Of a stretch of 64,000 nucleotides of DNA, positions 33,319 through 45,100 are shown piece by piece. The DNA lies in assembly GCA_033675545.1 (NCBI GenBank), contig JAWDGP010003818.1:29341-93340 (forward strand). The letters are read 5' to 3'. The first letter of the stretch is position 1; every line of letters begins with the position of its first letter. The DNA is from Elysia crispata (lineage: Eukaryota; Mollusca; Gastropoda; Plakobranchidae). Made by a program: the position numbers and the translations under genes. Under the pieces are notes generated by a model that saw only the letters and a list, made by a program, of their open reading frames with translations, was not told where the DNA came from and made no database searches.

Positions 33319-33885
33319 TTGCGGTCAACAGGCTGTGGGAAGACAGTATTCGTCCTAGACCTCCTCGAGGGGGCCTATCGCGGAGTCTTCCGCCACATCG
33401 TCATACTATGCCCCACCATCCGGCACAACACCACCTACCAGGGTCGCCCGTGGGTGTGGAGTGACCCCGAGGTGTTTATTGTCGACCCGGGCGAACGCCT
33501 GCACGATTGGCTCCGCTTTTGGTACCACCGTTTTAAAGGCGAGCCGACCCTTTTCATCATCGACGACTGCAGCGCCTCACAGGCGATGACGAAAAAGAGA
33601 GATACCCTCTCGGAGTTGGCCTTCTCCGGCCGCCACGCCCAGCAATCCAACTGGGTGCTGTCTCAGCGATACAACTCGGTCCTCAAAGACCTGCGTGAAC
33701 AGACCCAGTGGGTGGCTTTATTCCACTGCAAGGACCGAGACTCTTTCGAGGAGTGCCTCCGGGAGAACGACGTTATAGCGAAACGGGAAGAACGAGTAGC
33801 CGTTAGGTGTCAGCTCGCCTTGAAGAAACATGCTAAGCTGCTGTTAAACATTTGGCAACCCTCTTCTTATAATTTGCTTAGCTGA
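33319..33885 (+). CDS. DNA-packaging ATPase (A32/FtsK-like)
   Basis: Copy B counterpart of 3093-3659, with Walker A STGCGKT at the N-terminus and Walker B TLFIIDDCSAS. The frame is open for 188 codons and differs from copy A at only a handful of residues. As in copy A, no ATG lies between the capsid stop and the P-loop, so the true start is not settled by sequence alone. The stop overlaps the next start by 1 bp. Confidence 0.8.
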   Translation: MRSTGCGKTVFVLDLLEGAYRGVFRHIVILCPTIRHNTTYQGRPWVWSDPEVFIVDPGERLHDWLRFWYHRFKGEPTLFIIDDCSASQAMTKKRDTLSELAFSGRHAQQSNWVLSQRYNSVLKDLREQTQWVALFHCKDRDSFEECLRENDVIAKREERVAVRCQLALKKHAKLLLNIWQPSSYNLLS

Positions 33886-34670
33886 TGTTGTTCTTGGTAT
33901 TAAACACGGCTCTCTCTTTGACCACACTTGTGGTTCTCCTGTGGATAGTCCACGAATATATTAGAGCTAGGCGAGAAATTGGGAAACTTAGTTCTTTATT
34001 GCATATGAAGACACTAAGAAAACAGATGGACGATTTACTCGAAGGACTGCTCGCCGAAGAAACCACGGTCGTACAACCAGCGGCCGCTGCGGCGGAACAG
34101 CCGCAGCCTACAACGGCGGCACAACGCGAGAGGCTGGCCACCATCGTAGCCGGGGGGCAGGCCATACAGTACCTTGGGAAGGCCTGGTCCGTGGAAGAAA
34201 TCGATGCACTGGGCGACGACGAGGTTGGAAAGCTCTACGCCCGCTACGAGGCACGACTGGGGGCTGCCATGACAAAAACTCTGGGGCAGGCTGCGCTGCA
34301 GCTCTATACGACCGTGGTCACTATGTTTCTCCCGATACCGCCCGAGAACCGGCAGCCTCTCATGGAGGACCTCGAGTCCGACCCTTTTGTCGGCCACGCG
34401 CTCAACAGCACTGCTTGCGAATTATACTGTCGCTACGGAAAGCTTCTGGCGCCGATCACCGCGGCGCTGACCACGGCGAAGTACTGTCAATTTGGACACC
34501 AGTGTCCAAGGCGTATAGAAGAAGATGGACTCGAGAGACAGCAATGTGACTCCACAGGCGGAGTCGCCCCCGCCGGAGACAGCCACACCGGCGGCCTCGG
34601 CGGAGGATGCCGAGAAGCCGGTTTTGAGGGTGACTGCCGAGACGACGCCGTCACCCAGCCGGTCGTCTAA
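33885..34670 (+). CDS. conserved element protein with N-terminal membrane helix
   Basis: Copy B counterpart of 3659-4423, 261 residues. It is longer than copy A by seven residues in an Ala/Pro/Gln-rich linker near residue 65, an in-frame length difference expected of a flexible linker. The N-terminal membrane segment and the core KLYARYEARLGAAMTKTLGQ are unchanged. The frame is open, and its 3' end again lies over the start of the next gene. Confidence 0.65.
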   Translation: MLFLVLNTALSLTTLVVLLWIVHEYIRARREIGKLSSLLHMKTLRKQMDDLLEGLLAEETTVVQPAAAAAEQPQPTTAAQRERLATIVAGGQAIQYLGKAWSVEEIDALGDDEVGKLYARYEARLGAAMTKTLGQAALQLYTTVVTMFLPIPPENRQPLMEDLESDPFVGHALNSTACELYCRYGKLLAPITAALTTAKYCQFGHQCPRRIEEDGLERQQCDSTGGVAPAGDSHTGGLGGGCREAGFEGDCRDDAVTQPVV

Positions 34671-35035
34671 ACAGAAAGACGAGAAGAAGGCTGCCGCGGG
34701 GCGTGCCGGCGCCGCCGCCAGGAAAGACGGAGCGCCTTGAAAGAGAACTCGCGGCAGCCAAGGAGGCTCTGCGGGATCCCGCGTTCGTGGCCGACCCGCC
34801 CGACGCGGAAGCCGCTCCGCTCCGACGCAGCGACAAAAATGAAGAAGAGGATGGCTCTATGTTCCCCTGGCCTGTAGGCGTACTGGTGGCTGCTGCCGGG
34901 GCGCTGGCCTATTGATCTCAGTTTCACCGCGCAGAACCAAGGCCGCCACAGGAGAAAAAGCCCCCGGCCCTGCAGAACAGCGCGGGGTCTGCTCAGCAAT
35001 TGAAGGTTGCGCATAATCCACATTATATGGAATAA
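34525..35035 (+). pseudogene. Ala/Glu/Lys-rich protein with late membrane helix, broken copy
   Basis: Copy B counterpart of 4278-4793; broken in this copy, about twice. The Pro/Glu-rich start (MDSRDSNVTPQAESPPPE), the charged helix (KTERLERELAAAKEALRD) and the membrane segment (FPWPVGVLVAAAGALAY) can all be recognised. It keeps the 146-bp overlap with the gene before it. Confidence 0.5.
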
Positions 35036-35042
35036 CAAAACC

Positions 35043-35273
35043 ATGGCTTCGATTGACGGAAAAGCTATAGCGAACACCGTGTATCATGCCGCCTTTGTCA
35101 GCGGGTTTGCGATAGGGTACGCAAAACTTGGTCAGATGGTCGTCAAGGGGTCGCTGCCAAAACTCGACCTGACGGTGCGCGATGCCGGGATGATGTTTAT
35201 GAATGTCTCGTTCGCCATTTTAACTAAGGACGAGTTGACTAAACGTGGAATTATTCCCTCTAACATTGCGTAG
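35043..35273 (+). CDS. small conserved hydrophobic element protein
   Basis: Copy B counterpart of 4801-5031, 76 residues, open, and almost identical (MASIDGKAIANTVYHAAF at the start, GIIPSNIA at the end). Its strong conservation compared with neighbouring broken genes may be chance given its small size. The function is unknown. Confidence 0.6.
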   Translation: MASIDGKAIANTVYHAAFVSGFAIGYAKLGQMVVKGSLPKLDLTVRDAGMMFMNVSFAILTKDELTKRGIIPSNIA

Positions 35274-35280
35274 TAGCACA

Positions 35281-35706
35281 ATGGCTAGCATCGCGCTGAT
35301 GGTCGGAGGCGCCTTCGTGAACGCTCTGGCGTTCTCAGGTAGCAACTACCTGTTCTCGAAGCTCGACAAAGGAGACACAGCCGAAGAGCAGAAAAGACAC
35401 GACAAGGCCAGGGAGCAGCTGCAGACCGCCCAGGCTGAATGGTCTCAGAAGCGTACTGAACGCCTTGAATGGATCAACAAAAAGCTCAGGGAACAATACC
35501 AGGAAGTCCAGGACTTCCACGACGCCGACGCAGCATGGCGCGAGTACACCCGCCTCACCGGGGAAACCCTCGCCCCGCTGGTCCCCGAGCCCCAGCTTTC
35601 CGACTTTTATACACCTAGTAGCGCCCAAAAAGACCGCGAGATTTACTTTGTTGTCCTGGGGATGGCCGCAACCGGCCTTGTGACATACTATATCGCTAAG
35701 AGATAG
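35281..35706 (+). CDS. conserved element protein with two end helices and a central coiled coil
   Basis: Copy B counterpart of 5039-5464, 141 residues, open. The N-terminal hydrophobic stretch, the charged helix and the C-terminal membrane helix (VVLGMAATGLVTYYIAKR) are all present, with two or three residue differences from copy A. Confidence 0.6.
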   Translation: MASIALMVGGAFVNALAFSGSNYLFSKLDKGDTAEEQKRHDKAREQLQTAQAEWSQKRTERLEWINKKLREQYQEVQDFHDADAAWREYTRLTGETLAPLVPEPQLSDFYTPSSAQKDREIYFVVLGMAATGLVTYYIAKR

Positions 35707-35735
35707 ACGGTGTGACCCCCCAATTTTTCCGGCTT

Positions 35736-35756
35736 ACACGCGCGCGCGCGCTCGCG
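35736..35756. repeat. alternating CG tract (possible Z-DNA)
   Basis: Same tract as at 5494-5514 in copy A, with the same flanks and the same position between the capsid-gene block and the integrase. Confidence 0.6.
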
Positions 35757-35815
35757 ATGGGTTGCCCGTGGTATCGGTGTGTTGGAGGTTGGTTAGGCTT
35801 CTGGAGTACGTGGCA

Positions 35816-36823
35816 ATGGACTCACACCTGTCGAGGATTTACTACAGCTCCGGGGGCTACTGGAAAGGAATCGCCGCCATCAAGAAGCTGGCGTCTGCAG
35901 CGGGGGCCCCTCTCGATGCGGCTAAGGACTGGCTGAAGAAACAAGCCATCTGGCAGATCTACCTGCCTGCGGCGCGGCGCATACCTAGACCTAAATTTGA
36001 TGTCAGGGTGCCAAACGAGGTCCATCAAGCTGACCTCCTTTTCCTTCCGCACGACCGCGTGGGACGGAGAAATTATAAGTACGCCCTGGCCGTAGTCGAC
36101 GTTGCCTCGCGGTACGAGGAGGCCGAGCCTCTGACTAGCAAGGGCGCAACTAAGGTCGCCGATGCCCTGTCTAGCATTTACAAACGGGGGCCTTAGAAGT
36201 GGCCCAAGCTGCTGCAGGTGGACCCTGGACGCGAGTTTATGGGGCCAGTTAGCCAACTCCTTGCTAAGCACAACGTCGAGGCCAGGCGCGGCCGGGTCGG
36301 TGGCCACCGGGACCAAGGAATCGTGGAGCGGTGGAACAGAACTTTGTCTGAGAGGCTTTTCGTCCACCAGTACGCCCAGGAGATGGGGTTGCTTGTTGGT
36401 GGGCGATCCACAGAGTGGGTGCAGCGGCTGCCTGCGGTTGTCTCTGCTCTGAATGGAGAGGTCACCCGGCTGACCGGTAAGCGCCCTTCTGAGGCCATTA
36501 GGGCAAAGTCTGTAAGTGGAGAGCCCTCTTCTACGGTTCCCGGCCGCCCTGTCGGTCTTCAAGAGCAGAAGCTCCCTTCTGGGGTTGGTGTTCGTTATCT
36601 TTACCAGCCCGGCGAACTCGAGCGTGGGCGGCGTCGCGCCACTGACCCTGTGTGGTCCCTCCAGGTTTACCGGCTCGGGCGCTCCGTGACCAAGCCCGGC
36701 GAGCCTGTACTTTATTATCTTGACTCCCCAGGTCAAGGACCTAATCGGGGGTTTGTCCGTGAGGAGCTTCTGGTTGTGCCTCCTGACACTGAACTGCCTG
36801 CCGATGGTGTTCTCAAACGTTGA
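35816..36823 (+). pseudogene. retroviral-type integrase, broken copy
   Basis: Copy B counterpart of the integrase at 5574-6581, broken about once. The blocks HQADLLFLPHD, VDPGREFMG and GIVERWNRTLSERL that make up the DDE core are all visible, as is the beta-rich tail (VWSLQVYRLGRSV). It overlaps the converging polymerase gene by 11 bp, as in copy A. Confidence 0.75.
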
Positions 36824-39184
36824 GCAGTTCGTCAATGTAGTCGTTCATTTCAGTTGTGCCTGCTCGTAAGGCATCCCTGTGCCCATAGGCCAGAATTTCC
36901 ATCCCGTTTTCTGCGATCCACCGTTTGGAATCGAAGGGTGACAGCGATACCTTGTGGAGGCGCTGCCCATAGATGTGGTGGCGCTCTGATCGCAGGACAT
37001 TCATGCCGTGGTGGAAGGTCGTTTTCTCGAAGAGAGCCTCCCTGTACTGTTTGTGTCTTATGTGCTTCTTTACAACGTACTTTTTCACGCCTTTGGCCTT
37101 CTTCGTATTGTTCCCGTTGGCCTCGAGGATACTGTACATCTTGGGGCGCAGCCCGACATATTCCGCGATGGGACGCCCGGCACACTCATCTGTCATCTTC
37201 CCCAGCACCTTTTTTGTTCTCAACGCTGTGCAGAGGGTGCTCGCGTGGGTAGTCGGACGTGTCGTATAGACCTGCATGCGCAACCATGTCCCGATAGACG
37301 TCCTCCGTCTGGATCTCAAGGAGAAGGCTGTCAGTGTCGGTGTAGAGGAGCTGACACCGCTCTCCGTACTGGTTCTTCAGCTGCCCGTAGTAGAAGTCGT
37401 ACATGAGCGTCTTCGAGAGGTCTAGGATGCTCATGCCCATGTATACGGGGCGGTTGAGGACCAGACGACTCTTGTGGACCTCTACCGCGGCGAGGCCGTC
37501 GTCGAAGATGTGGGCTCTGGCGAAAGACGGGCTGGCGATTAGGCGGCGGAGTTTGTCTTCCTCGTGTGATCGAACCAACTTGACATTCACTCGCTTTCGC
37601 AGGTTCTCCATCGTTTTACCAAAGACAGAATTGTTCATCAGCTTGTAGAGGTCCTTCTCGAAGGCGCTGGTGGCCTGCTTTCGCAGCTCGGTGTTCATCC
37701 TGATGTAGGGCTCCATCCAGGGGCTCTGCTCGAAGCACAGAGCTCGATGTATCTTTTTCAATTTCATCCCGAGTTCCAAGTAAAGCTGGAGGTTGCGGTA
37801 GTGGAGCACGTAGTGGTTCTTGTCGCGGAGGTTGGGGACCAGCTTTTCGACCTCGGCGGACGCCACCCACAGTAGTCCATGCTGGTACTCCGACATCCAA
37901 TCTTTCTGAACCACTATACGCTCTGGAGCGGGTAGGCGTTGTGTTCATCGTGAAGCTCGCGGGGGTACTCCAGCTCCACCTCGAGGATAAAGCCCTCGGG
38001 CCCGTCGGCCGGTTGGTCTTTTATTGTACCAACCAGCCCATCACAGTCCTCTACCCATCGAAATCCGCCAGTTGGTAGGGGTTGGCTCATGGCCCACCCG
38101 TACAGGTTATTGGCGTCAAGGTAGAGAATGTGGCTGTTGGGCTTCTCCGAGTCGTATCCCTCTACTGCGGGGTTGTTCGCCCTGGCGTGGCGCTTCGACA
38201 CCATAGAGATGCCGCCCCGCATCCCCTTCTCGATGAAGAGGTGCTGGTCGTAGTCTGTGAGCAGCTCCAGTTCTACTCCGGTCTTTTTGAGGAGAGCATC
38301 CCAAGATAGGCCTGGACTGGTGTAGTAGTGCGCTGGGTCCAGCCTGTATTGTTTCTGGGAGGTCTTTCGAAAGTTCTCAAAGACGTCGGCAAGGAGCAGC
38401 AATTCGGTCCGGCAGTAGAGGTCGGTGTAGTTGCCTAGGGTTTGACACCCGCAGGTCTCCCAGACCCTCTGGGCGTGCTCGTAGTCACTATCGGAAATAT
38501 TTTCGTCCGTGAGCTTGGAGTAGAAGGAGTGCGCCGGGGGAAGCTGGGTCTCCTCGAAACGCTCCCAGGAGTCCATGTACTCATAGGGGTACACACCTTT
38601 GCGCATGAGCAGTCCGCGCTTTTGGTGGTCGGGCTCGTAGTGGGTTGTGATCTGGAAGGCCTCGGGCTTGTTCGCCGCTACCAGCTTGTCGAGGGGGGCT
38701 AGTAAGAACTGTGCGCTGTCGATGAAGCGCAGCTGCCCCAGGGAGAAGCTGATGTACTTCTCGGTGTTGTTGGGGATGCAGGAAATCCGCCCCTCCACCT
38801 TGGATCTCGCCTGCATCAGCAAGTGGCTGTCGTACCCCCGCAGGTTGTGGAACACAACTAGTATGGTTGTGGTCTTTGGGCTGAGCCTCAATTTGAGTTT
38901 GCAGACGCTGTGGGCGGCTCCTCAGTACTTGCCGGTGATGTGGCAGTGGTCCCTTACAGAGTCTCCTTTCAGGAGTCCGTCACACACATGGCATCTGCTA
39001 GCGGTTCTGTGGCTCTCCCAGTCTGCGCTTGTCATTCTCATGGCTTGCGGGTTCGCCAGCACTTTCTGGATCCCGCGGTCTTCCTCTTGGAGAGCTCGGA
39101 GGAGGTGTTCTGCTGCGTTGGGCCCCCGGTATTCGACAGGCGCCTCTGTCTTCCCGTCGCACCGCACCTTGACATAGCAGTAAC
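36813..39184 (-). pseudogene. protein-primed family B DNA polymerase, partial and broken
   Basis: Copy B polymerase. Only the C-terminal two thirds of the gene are present, because the element ends in satellite at about 39184; what remains is broken a few times. The embedded Cys/His block (CHVCDGLLKGDSVRDHCH), exonuclease blocks FHNLRGYDSH and YCRTELLLLADVF, motif A LYLDANNLYGWAMSQ, motif B KLMNNSVFGKTMENL and motif C YTDTDS can be seen. The N-terminal region, the zinc protein and the right TIR of copy A have no counterpart here. Confidence 0.85.
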
Positions 39185-42100
39185 ATCGAACTTTTTTTTT
39201 TTTACTTTTTTGGATCCTACCCTTCCTCGTAATCGGAAAAATTACCACTTACCTTTTTTTCGAAATTCCGACTTCAAGTGCCCTAAAATGCCGCTAAGCG
39301 CGCTCAAGTTTCATATTTTACAAATTACCTTTTTCCCGCCGTGATTACGCGGACACATACACCTTCCCAAACACATTCCGTTTTTCCTAACCACAATGCT
39401 GAAAAATCGCGCTTTACATCTTTTTCTAAAAATTACTTTTTTTTGCTCTCTACTCCTCCTCCTTACCCCAGACACACTTCTTAATCATCTTTTCCGGGAA
39501 TCTAACGACTAAAAATAGTGAAAAAGCTGCCTAAAAGAGAGAAAAAAAATTTTCTTTTTTTTTATAAACTATTCGACATTTTCCTTCTCCTCTTACGGAA
39601 AAAATCAAAACCACTTACTTTTTCCGCCCTTTTTGTCACCGGAAATAGGAAAACCGCAAGGGAAAACGTCCCATTACAAATTTTTCTTTTTTTACATCCT
39701 ACCGCTCCGCGTAATCGAAAAAATTACCACTTACCTTTTTTTTCGAAATTACGACTTAAAGTGCCCAAAACTGCCGCTAAGCGCGCTCAAGTTTCATTAT
39801 TTACAAATTACCTTTTTTCCGCCGTGTTTACTCGAACACATACACCTACCACAACACACTCCGTCTTTCCGACCCATAATGCCTAAAAAACGCGCCTAAA
39901 ACCTTTTTCATAAAACTACTTTTTTTTGCTCTCTAATCCTTCTCCTTACCCCTGAAACACTTCCTAATCATCTTTTCCGGGAACCTAACGACCAAAAATA
40001 GTGAAAAAATCCCTTAAGGGGAGAAAAAAAATTTTCTTTTTTTTATAATTTATTAAACAATTTCCCTCTCCCCTTACGGAAAAAAACAAAACCACTTACT
40101 TTTTCCGCCCTTTTTCGCACCGGAAATAAGAAAACCTCAAGGGAAAAAGTCACATGAAAAATTTCTCTTTTCTCTTTTTTTTTTTTTACTTTTTTGCATC
40201 CTACCGCTCCTCGTATTCGAAAAAATTACCACTTACCTTTTTTTCGAAATTCCGACTTAAAGTGCCCAAAAAGGCCGCTGAGCGCGCTCAAGTTTCATTT
40301 TTACAAATTACCTTTTTCCCGCCGTGATTACGCCAACACATACACCTTCCCAAACACACTCCGTTTTTCCTAACAACAATGCTGAAAAAACGCGCGTAAC
40401 ACCTTTTTCTAAAAATTACATTTTTTTGCTCTCTACTACTTTTCCTTACCCCCGAAACACTTCCTAATCATCTTTTCCGGGAACCTAACGACCAAAATTA
40501 GTGAAAAGCTCCCTAAAGGAGAGAAAAAAAATTTTCTTTTTTTTATAATTTATTTCACATTTTCCCTCTCCCTTACGGAAAAAAACAAAACCACTTACTT
40601 TTCCACCCTTTGTGTCACCGGAAATAGGAAAACCGCAAGGGAAAACGTCCCATTAAAAGTTTTTCTTTTTTTTCTTTTTTTTTTTTTTGGATCCTGCCGC
40701 TCCGCGTAATCGAAAAAATTACCACTTACCTTTTTATTTGAAATTCCGACTTAAAGTTCCCAAAACTACCGCTAAGCGCGCTCAAGTTTCATTTTTTACA
40801 AATCACCTTTTTTCCGCCGTGATTACGCGAACACATACACCTACCTCAATACACTCCGTCTTTCCGACCCATAATACCTCAAAAACGCGCCTAACATCTT
40901 TTTCATAAAATTACTTTTTTTTGCTCTCTACTCCTTTTCCTTAACCCAGAAACACTTCCTAGTCATCTTTTCCGGCAAACTAACGACCAAAAATGGTCAA
41001 GAAAGCTCCCAAAAAGGACAAAAATAAATTTTCGGTTTTTTATAGTTTATTTCACATTTTCCCTCTCCCCTTACGGAAAAAAACAAAACCACTTACTTTT
41101 TCCGCCCTTTTTGTCACCGGAAATAAGAAAACCTCAAGGGAAAACGTTCCATGAAAAATTTTTCTTTTCTCTTTTTTTTTTTTTTAACTTTTTTGCATCC
41201 TACCGCTCCTCGTAATCGGAAAAATTACCACTTACCTTTTTTTCGAAATTCCGACTTCAAGTGCCCTAAAATACCGCTATGCGCGGTCAAGTTTCATTTT
41301 TTACAAATTACCTTTTTTTCGCCGTTATTACGCCAACACATGCACCTTCCCAAACACACTCCGTTTTCCTACCCATAATGCCTAAAAAACGTGCCTAACA
41401 CCTTTTACTTAAAATTACTTTTTTTTCCCTCTCTACTCCTTCTCCTTATCCCCGAAACACTTCCTAATCATCTTTTCCGGCAAACTAACGACCAAAAATG
41501 GTCAAGAAAGCTCCCAAAAAGGACAAAAAAATATTTACTTTTTTTTTAAAATTATTTCATATTTTCCTTCTCCCCTTAGGGAAAAAAACAAAACCACTTA
41601 CTTTTTCCGCCCTTTTTGTCACCGAAAATAAGAAAACCTCAAGGGAAAACGTTCCATGAAAAATCTTTCTTTTCTCTTTTTTTTTTTTTTACTTTTTTGC
41701 ATCCTACCGCTCCTCGTAATCGAAAAAATTACCACTTACCTTTTTTTTCGAAATTCCGACTTAAAGTGCCGAAAACTGCCGCTAAGCGCGCTCAAGTTTC
41801 ATTTTTTACAAATTACGTTTTTTCCGCCGTGATTACGCGAACACATACACCTACCCACACACACTCCGTCTTTCCGACCCATAATGCCTAAAAAAAAACG
41901 CGCTTAACATCTTTTTCTTAAAATTACTTTTTTTTTTTCTCCACTCCTTGTTACACTCGAAACACTTCCTAATCATCTTTTCCGGCAAACAAACGACCAA
42001 AAATGGTCAAAAAAGCTCCCTAAAGGAGAAAAAAAAATTTTCTTTTTTTTTTTTAAATTTATTTCACATTTTTTCCTCTCAAATTACGGAAAAAAACAAA

Positions 42101-45100
42101 ACCACTTACTTTTTCCGCCCTTTTATCACCGGAAATAGGAAAACCTTAAAGGAAAACGTCCCGTTCAAAATTTTTTTTCTTCTGTTTTTTTTTGACTTTT
42201 TTGCATCCTACCGCTCGGCGTAATCGGAAAAATTGCCACTTACCTTTTTTTTCGAAATTCCGACTTAAAGTACCTTAAAATGCCGCTGAGCGCGCTCAAG
42301 TTTTAATTTTTTACCAATTACCTTTTTCCCGTCGTGATTACAAGAACACATACACCTTCTTAAACACACTCCGTTTTTCCGACCAATAATGCCTAAAAAA
42401 GCCGCTTAAAACATTTTTCTTAAAATTACTTTTTTTTTACTCTCTACTCCTTCTCCTTACCCCCGAAACACTTCCTAATCATCTTTTCCGGCAAACTAAC
42501 GATCAAAAATAGTGAAAAAGCTCCCTAAAGGAAAAAAAAAAAAATTTTTTTTTTTTTTTATAATTTATTTCACACTTTGCCTCTCCCCTTACGGAAAAAA
42601 ACAAAACCACTTACTTTATCCGCCCTTTTTATCACCGCAAATAGGAAAACCGGAAGCGAAAACTTCCCATTAAAAATTTTTCTTTTTTTTTTTTTTTTTA
42701 ATTTTTTTCATCCTACCGTTCCGCGTAATCGAAAAACTTACAATTTACCTTTTTTTTCGAAATAACGACTTAAAGTGCCCAAAAATGACGCTAAGGGCGC
42801 CCAAGTTTGATCTTTTACAAATTACCTTTTTTCGGCCGTGATTACGCCAAACATACACCTTCCCAAACACACTCCGTTTTTCCAACCCATAATGCCTCAA
42901 AAACGTGCCTAACACCTTTTTCTTAAAATTACTTTTTTTTTCCTCTCTACTCCTTCTCCTTATCCCCGAAACACTTCCTAATTTTCTTTTCCGGGAAACT
43001 AACGACCAAAAATGGTCAAAAAAGCTCCCAAAAAGGACTAAAATAAATTTTCTTTTTTTTAAAAATTATTTCATATTTTCCTTCTCTCCTTACGGAAAAA
43101 ACAAAACCACTTACTTTTTCCGCCCTTTTTATCACCGGAAATAGGAAAACCTCAAGGGAAAACGTCCCATGAAAAATTTTTCTTTTTTTTTTTTTTAAAC
43201 TTTTTTGCATCCTACCGCTCTTCGTAATCGGAAAAATTACCACTTACCTTTTTTTTAAAATTCCGACTTCAAGTGCACTAAAATGCCGCTAAGCGCGCTC
43301 AAACGTCATTTTTTACAAATTACCTTTTTTCCGCCGCGATGACGCCAACACATACACCTACCCAAACATACTCCGTTTTTCCTACCCATAATGCCTAAAA
43401 AACGCGCTTAACACCTTTTTCTTAAAATTACTTTTTTTTTGCTCTGTACTACTTCTCCTACCCCTGAAACACTTCTTAAGCATCTTTTCCGGCAAACTAA
43501 CGACGAAAAATGGTGAAAAAGCCTCCTAAAGGAGAAAAAAATTATTTCACATTTCCCTGTCCCCTTACGGAAAAAACAAAACGACTTTCTTTTTCCGCCT
43601 AATTTATCACCGGAAATAGGAAAACCGCAAGGGAAAACGTCCCGTAAAAAATTTTTTTTTCTTCTTTTGTTTTGAATTTTTTGCACCCTACCGCTCCTCG
43701 TAATCGGAAAAATTGCCACTTACCTTTTTTTTCAAAATTCCGACTTAAAGTACCCTAAAATGCCGCTAACCGCGCTCAAACTTCATTTTTTACAAATTAC
43801 CTTTTTTTTGCCGTGATTACGCGAAAATATACAACTACCCAAACACTCCGTCTTTCCTAAAAAAAAGCGCTTAAAACCTTTTTCTAAAAATTACTTTTTT
43901 TTTTCCTCTACTCCTTCTCCTTACCCCCGAAACACTTCCTAATCATCTTTTCCGGGAACTAACGACCAAAAATAGTGAAAAAGCTCCCTAAAGGAAAGAA
44001 AAAAAAAATTCTTTTTTTCTTATTTTATTTCACATTTTCCCTCTCCAATTACGGAAAAAAACAAAACCACTTAGTTTTTCCGCCCTTTTTATCATCGGAA
44101 ATAGGAAAAGCGCAAGGGAAAACGTCCCGTACAAAATTTTTTTTTCTTCTTTTTTTTTGAATTTTTTGCACCCTACCGCTCCTCGTAATCGGAAAAATTG
44201 CCACTTACCTTTTTTTTCGAAATTCCGACTTAAAGTACTTAAAGTACCCTAAAATGCCGCTAACCGCGCTCAAACTTCATTTTTTACAAATTACCTTTTT
44301 CCGCCGTGATTACGCGAAAATATACACCTACCCACACACACTCCGTCTTTCCTAAAAAAAAGCGCTTAACACCTTTTTCTAAAAACCACTTAATTTTTCC
44401 GCCCTTTTTATCACTAGAAATAGGAAAACGGCAAGGAAAAACGTCCCGTAGAAAAATTTTTTTTCTTCTTTTTTTTTTTTTTTACTTTTTTTGCATCCTA
44501 CCGCTCCTCGTAATCGAAAAAATTACCATTTACCTTTTTTTCGAAATTCCGACTTAAAGTGCCCTAAAATGCCGCTAAGCGCGCTCAAAATTCATAAATT
44601 ACAAAATACCTTTTTCCCGCTGTGATTACGCAGACACATACACCTTCCTAAACACACTCCGTTTTTCCTAACCACAATGCTGAAAAAACGCGCTTAACAC
44701 CTTTTTCTAAAAATTACTTTTTTTTGCTCTGTACTCCTTCTCTTTACCCCCGAAACACTTCCTATTCATCTTTTCCGGGAACCTAACGACCAAAAATGGT
44801 CAAGAAAGCTTCCAAAAAGGACAAAAATAAAGTTTCTGTTTTTATAATTTATTTCATATTTTCCTTCTCCCCTTACGGAAAAAAAAAAACCACTTACTTT
44901 TTGCGCCCTTTTTATCACCAGAAATAGGAAAACGGCAAGGAAAAACGTCCCGTAGAAAATTTTTTTTTCTTCTTTTTTTTTTTTTTTACTTTTTTTGCAT
45001 CCTACCGCTCCTCGTAATCGAAAAAATTACCATTTACCTTTTTTTCGAAATTCCGACTTAAAGTGCCCTAAAATGCCGCTAAGCGCGCTCAAAATTCATA

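Larger units (their letters stand above)
26104..39184 (+). mobile_element. GC-rich Polinton-like element, copy B (left part)
   Basis: A second copy of the element in 1-10965, same orientation, offset by about 30.2-30.3 kb. It starts with a TIR at 26104 and includes the left-end genes not seen in copy A: a membrane/coil protein, a fibre-like protein, a penton-like protein and a large unknown. It then has the same order as copy A, and ends at about 39184 where satellite sequence abuts the polymerase gene. It is a fossil with roughly seven or eight breaks across its genes. Similarity to copy A is high throughout, including intergenic parts, which indicates a recent common source. Confidence 0.9.
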
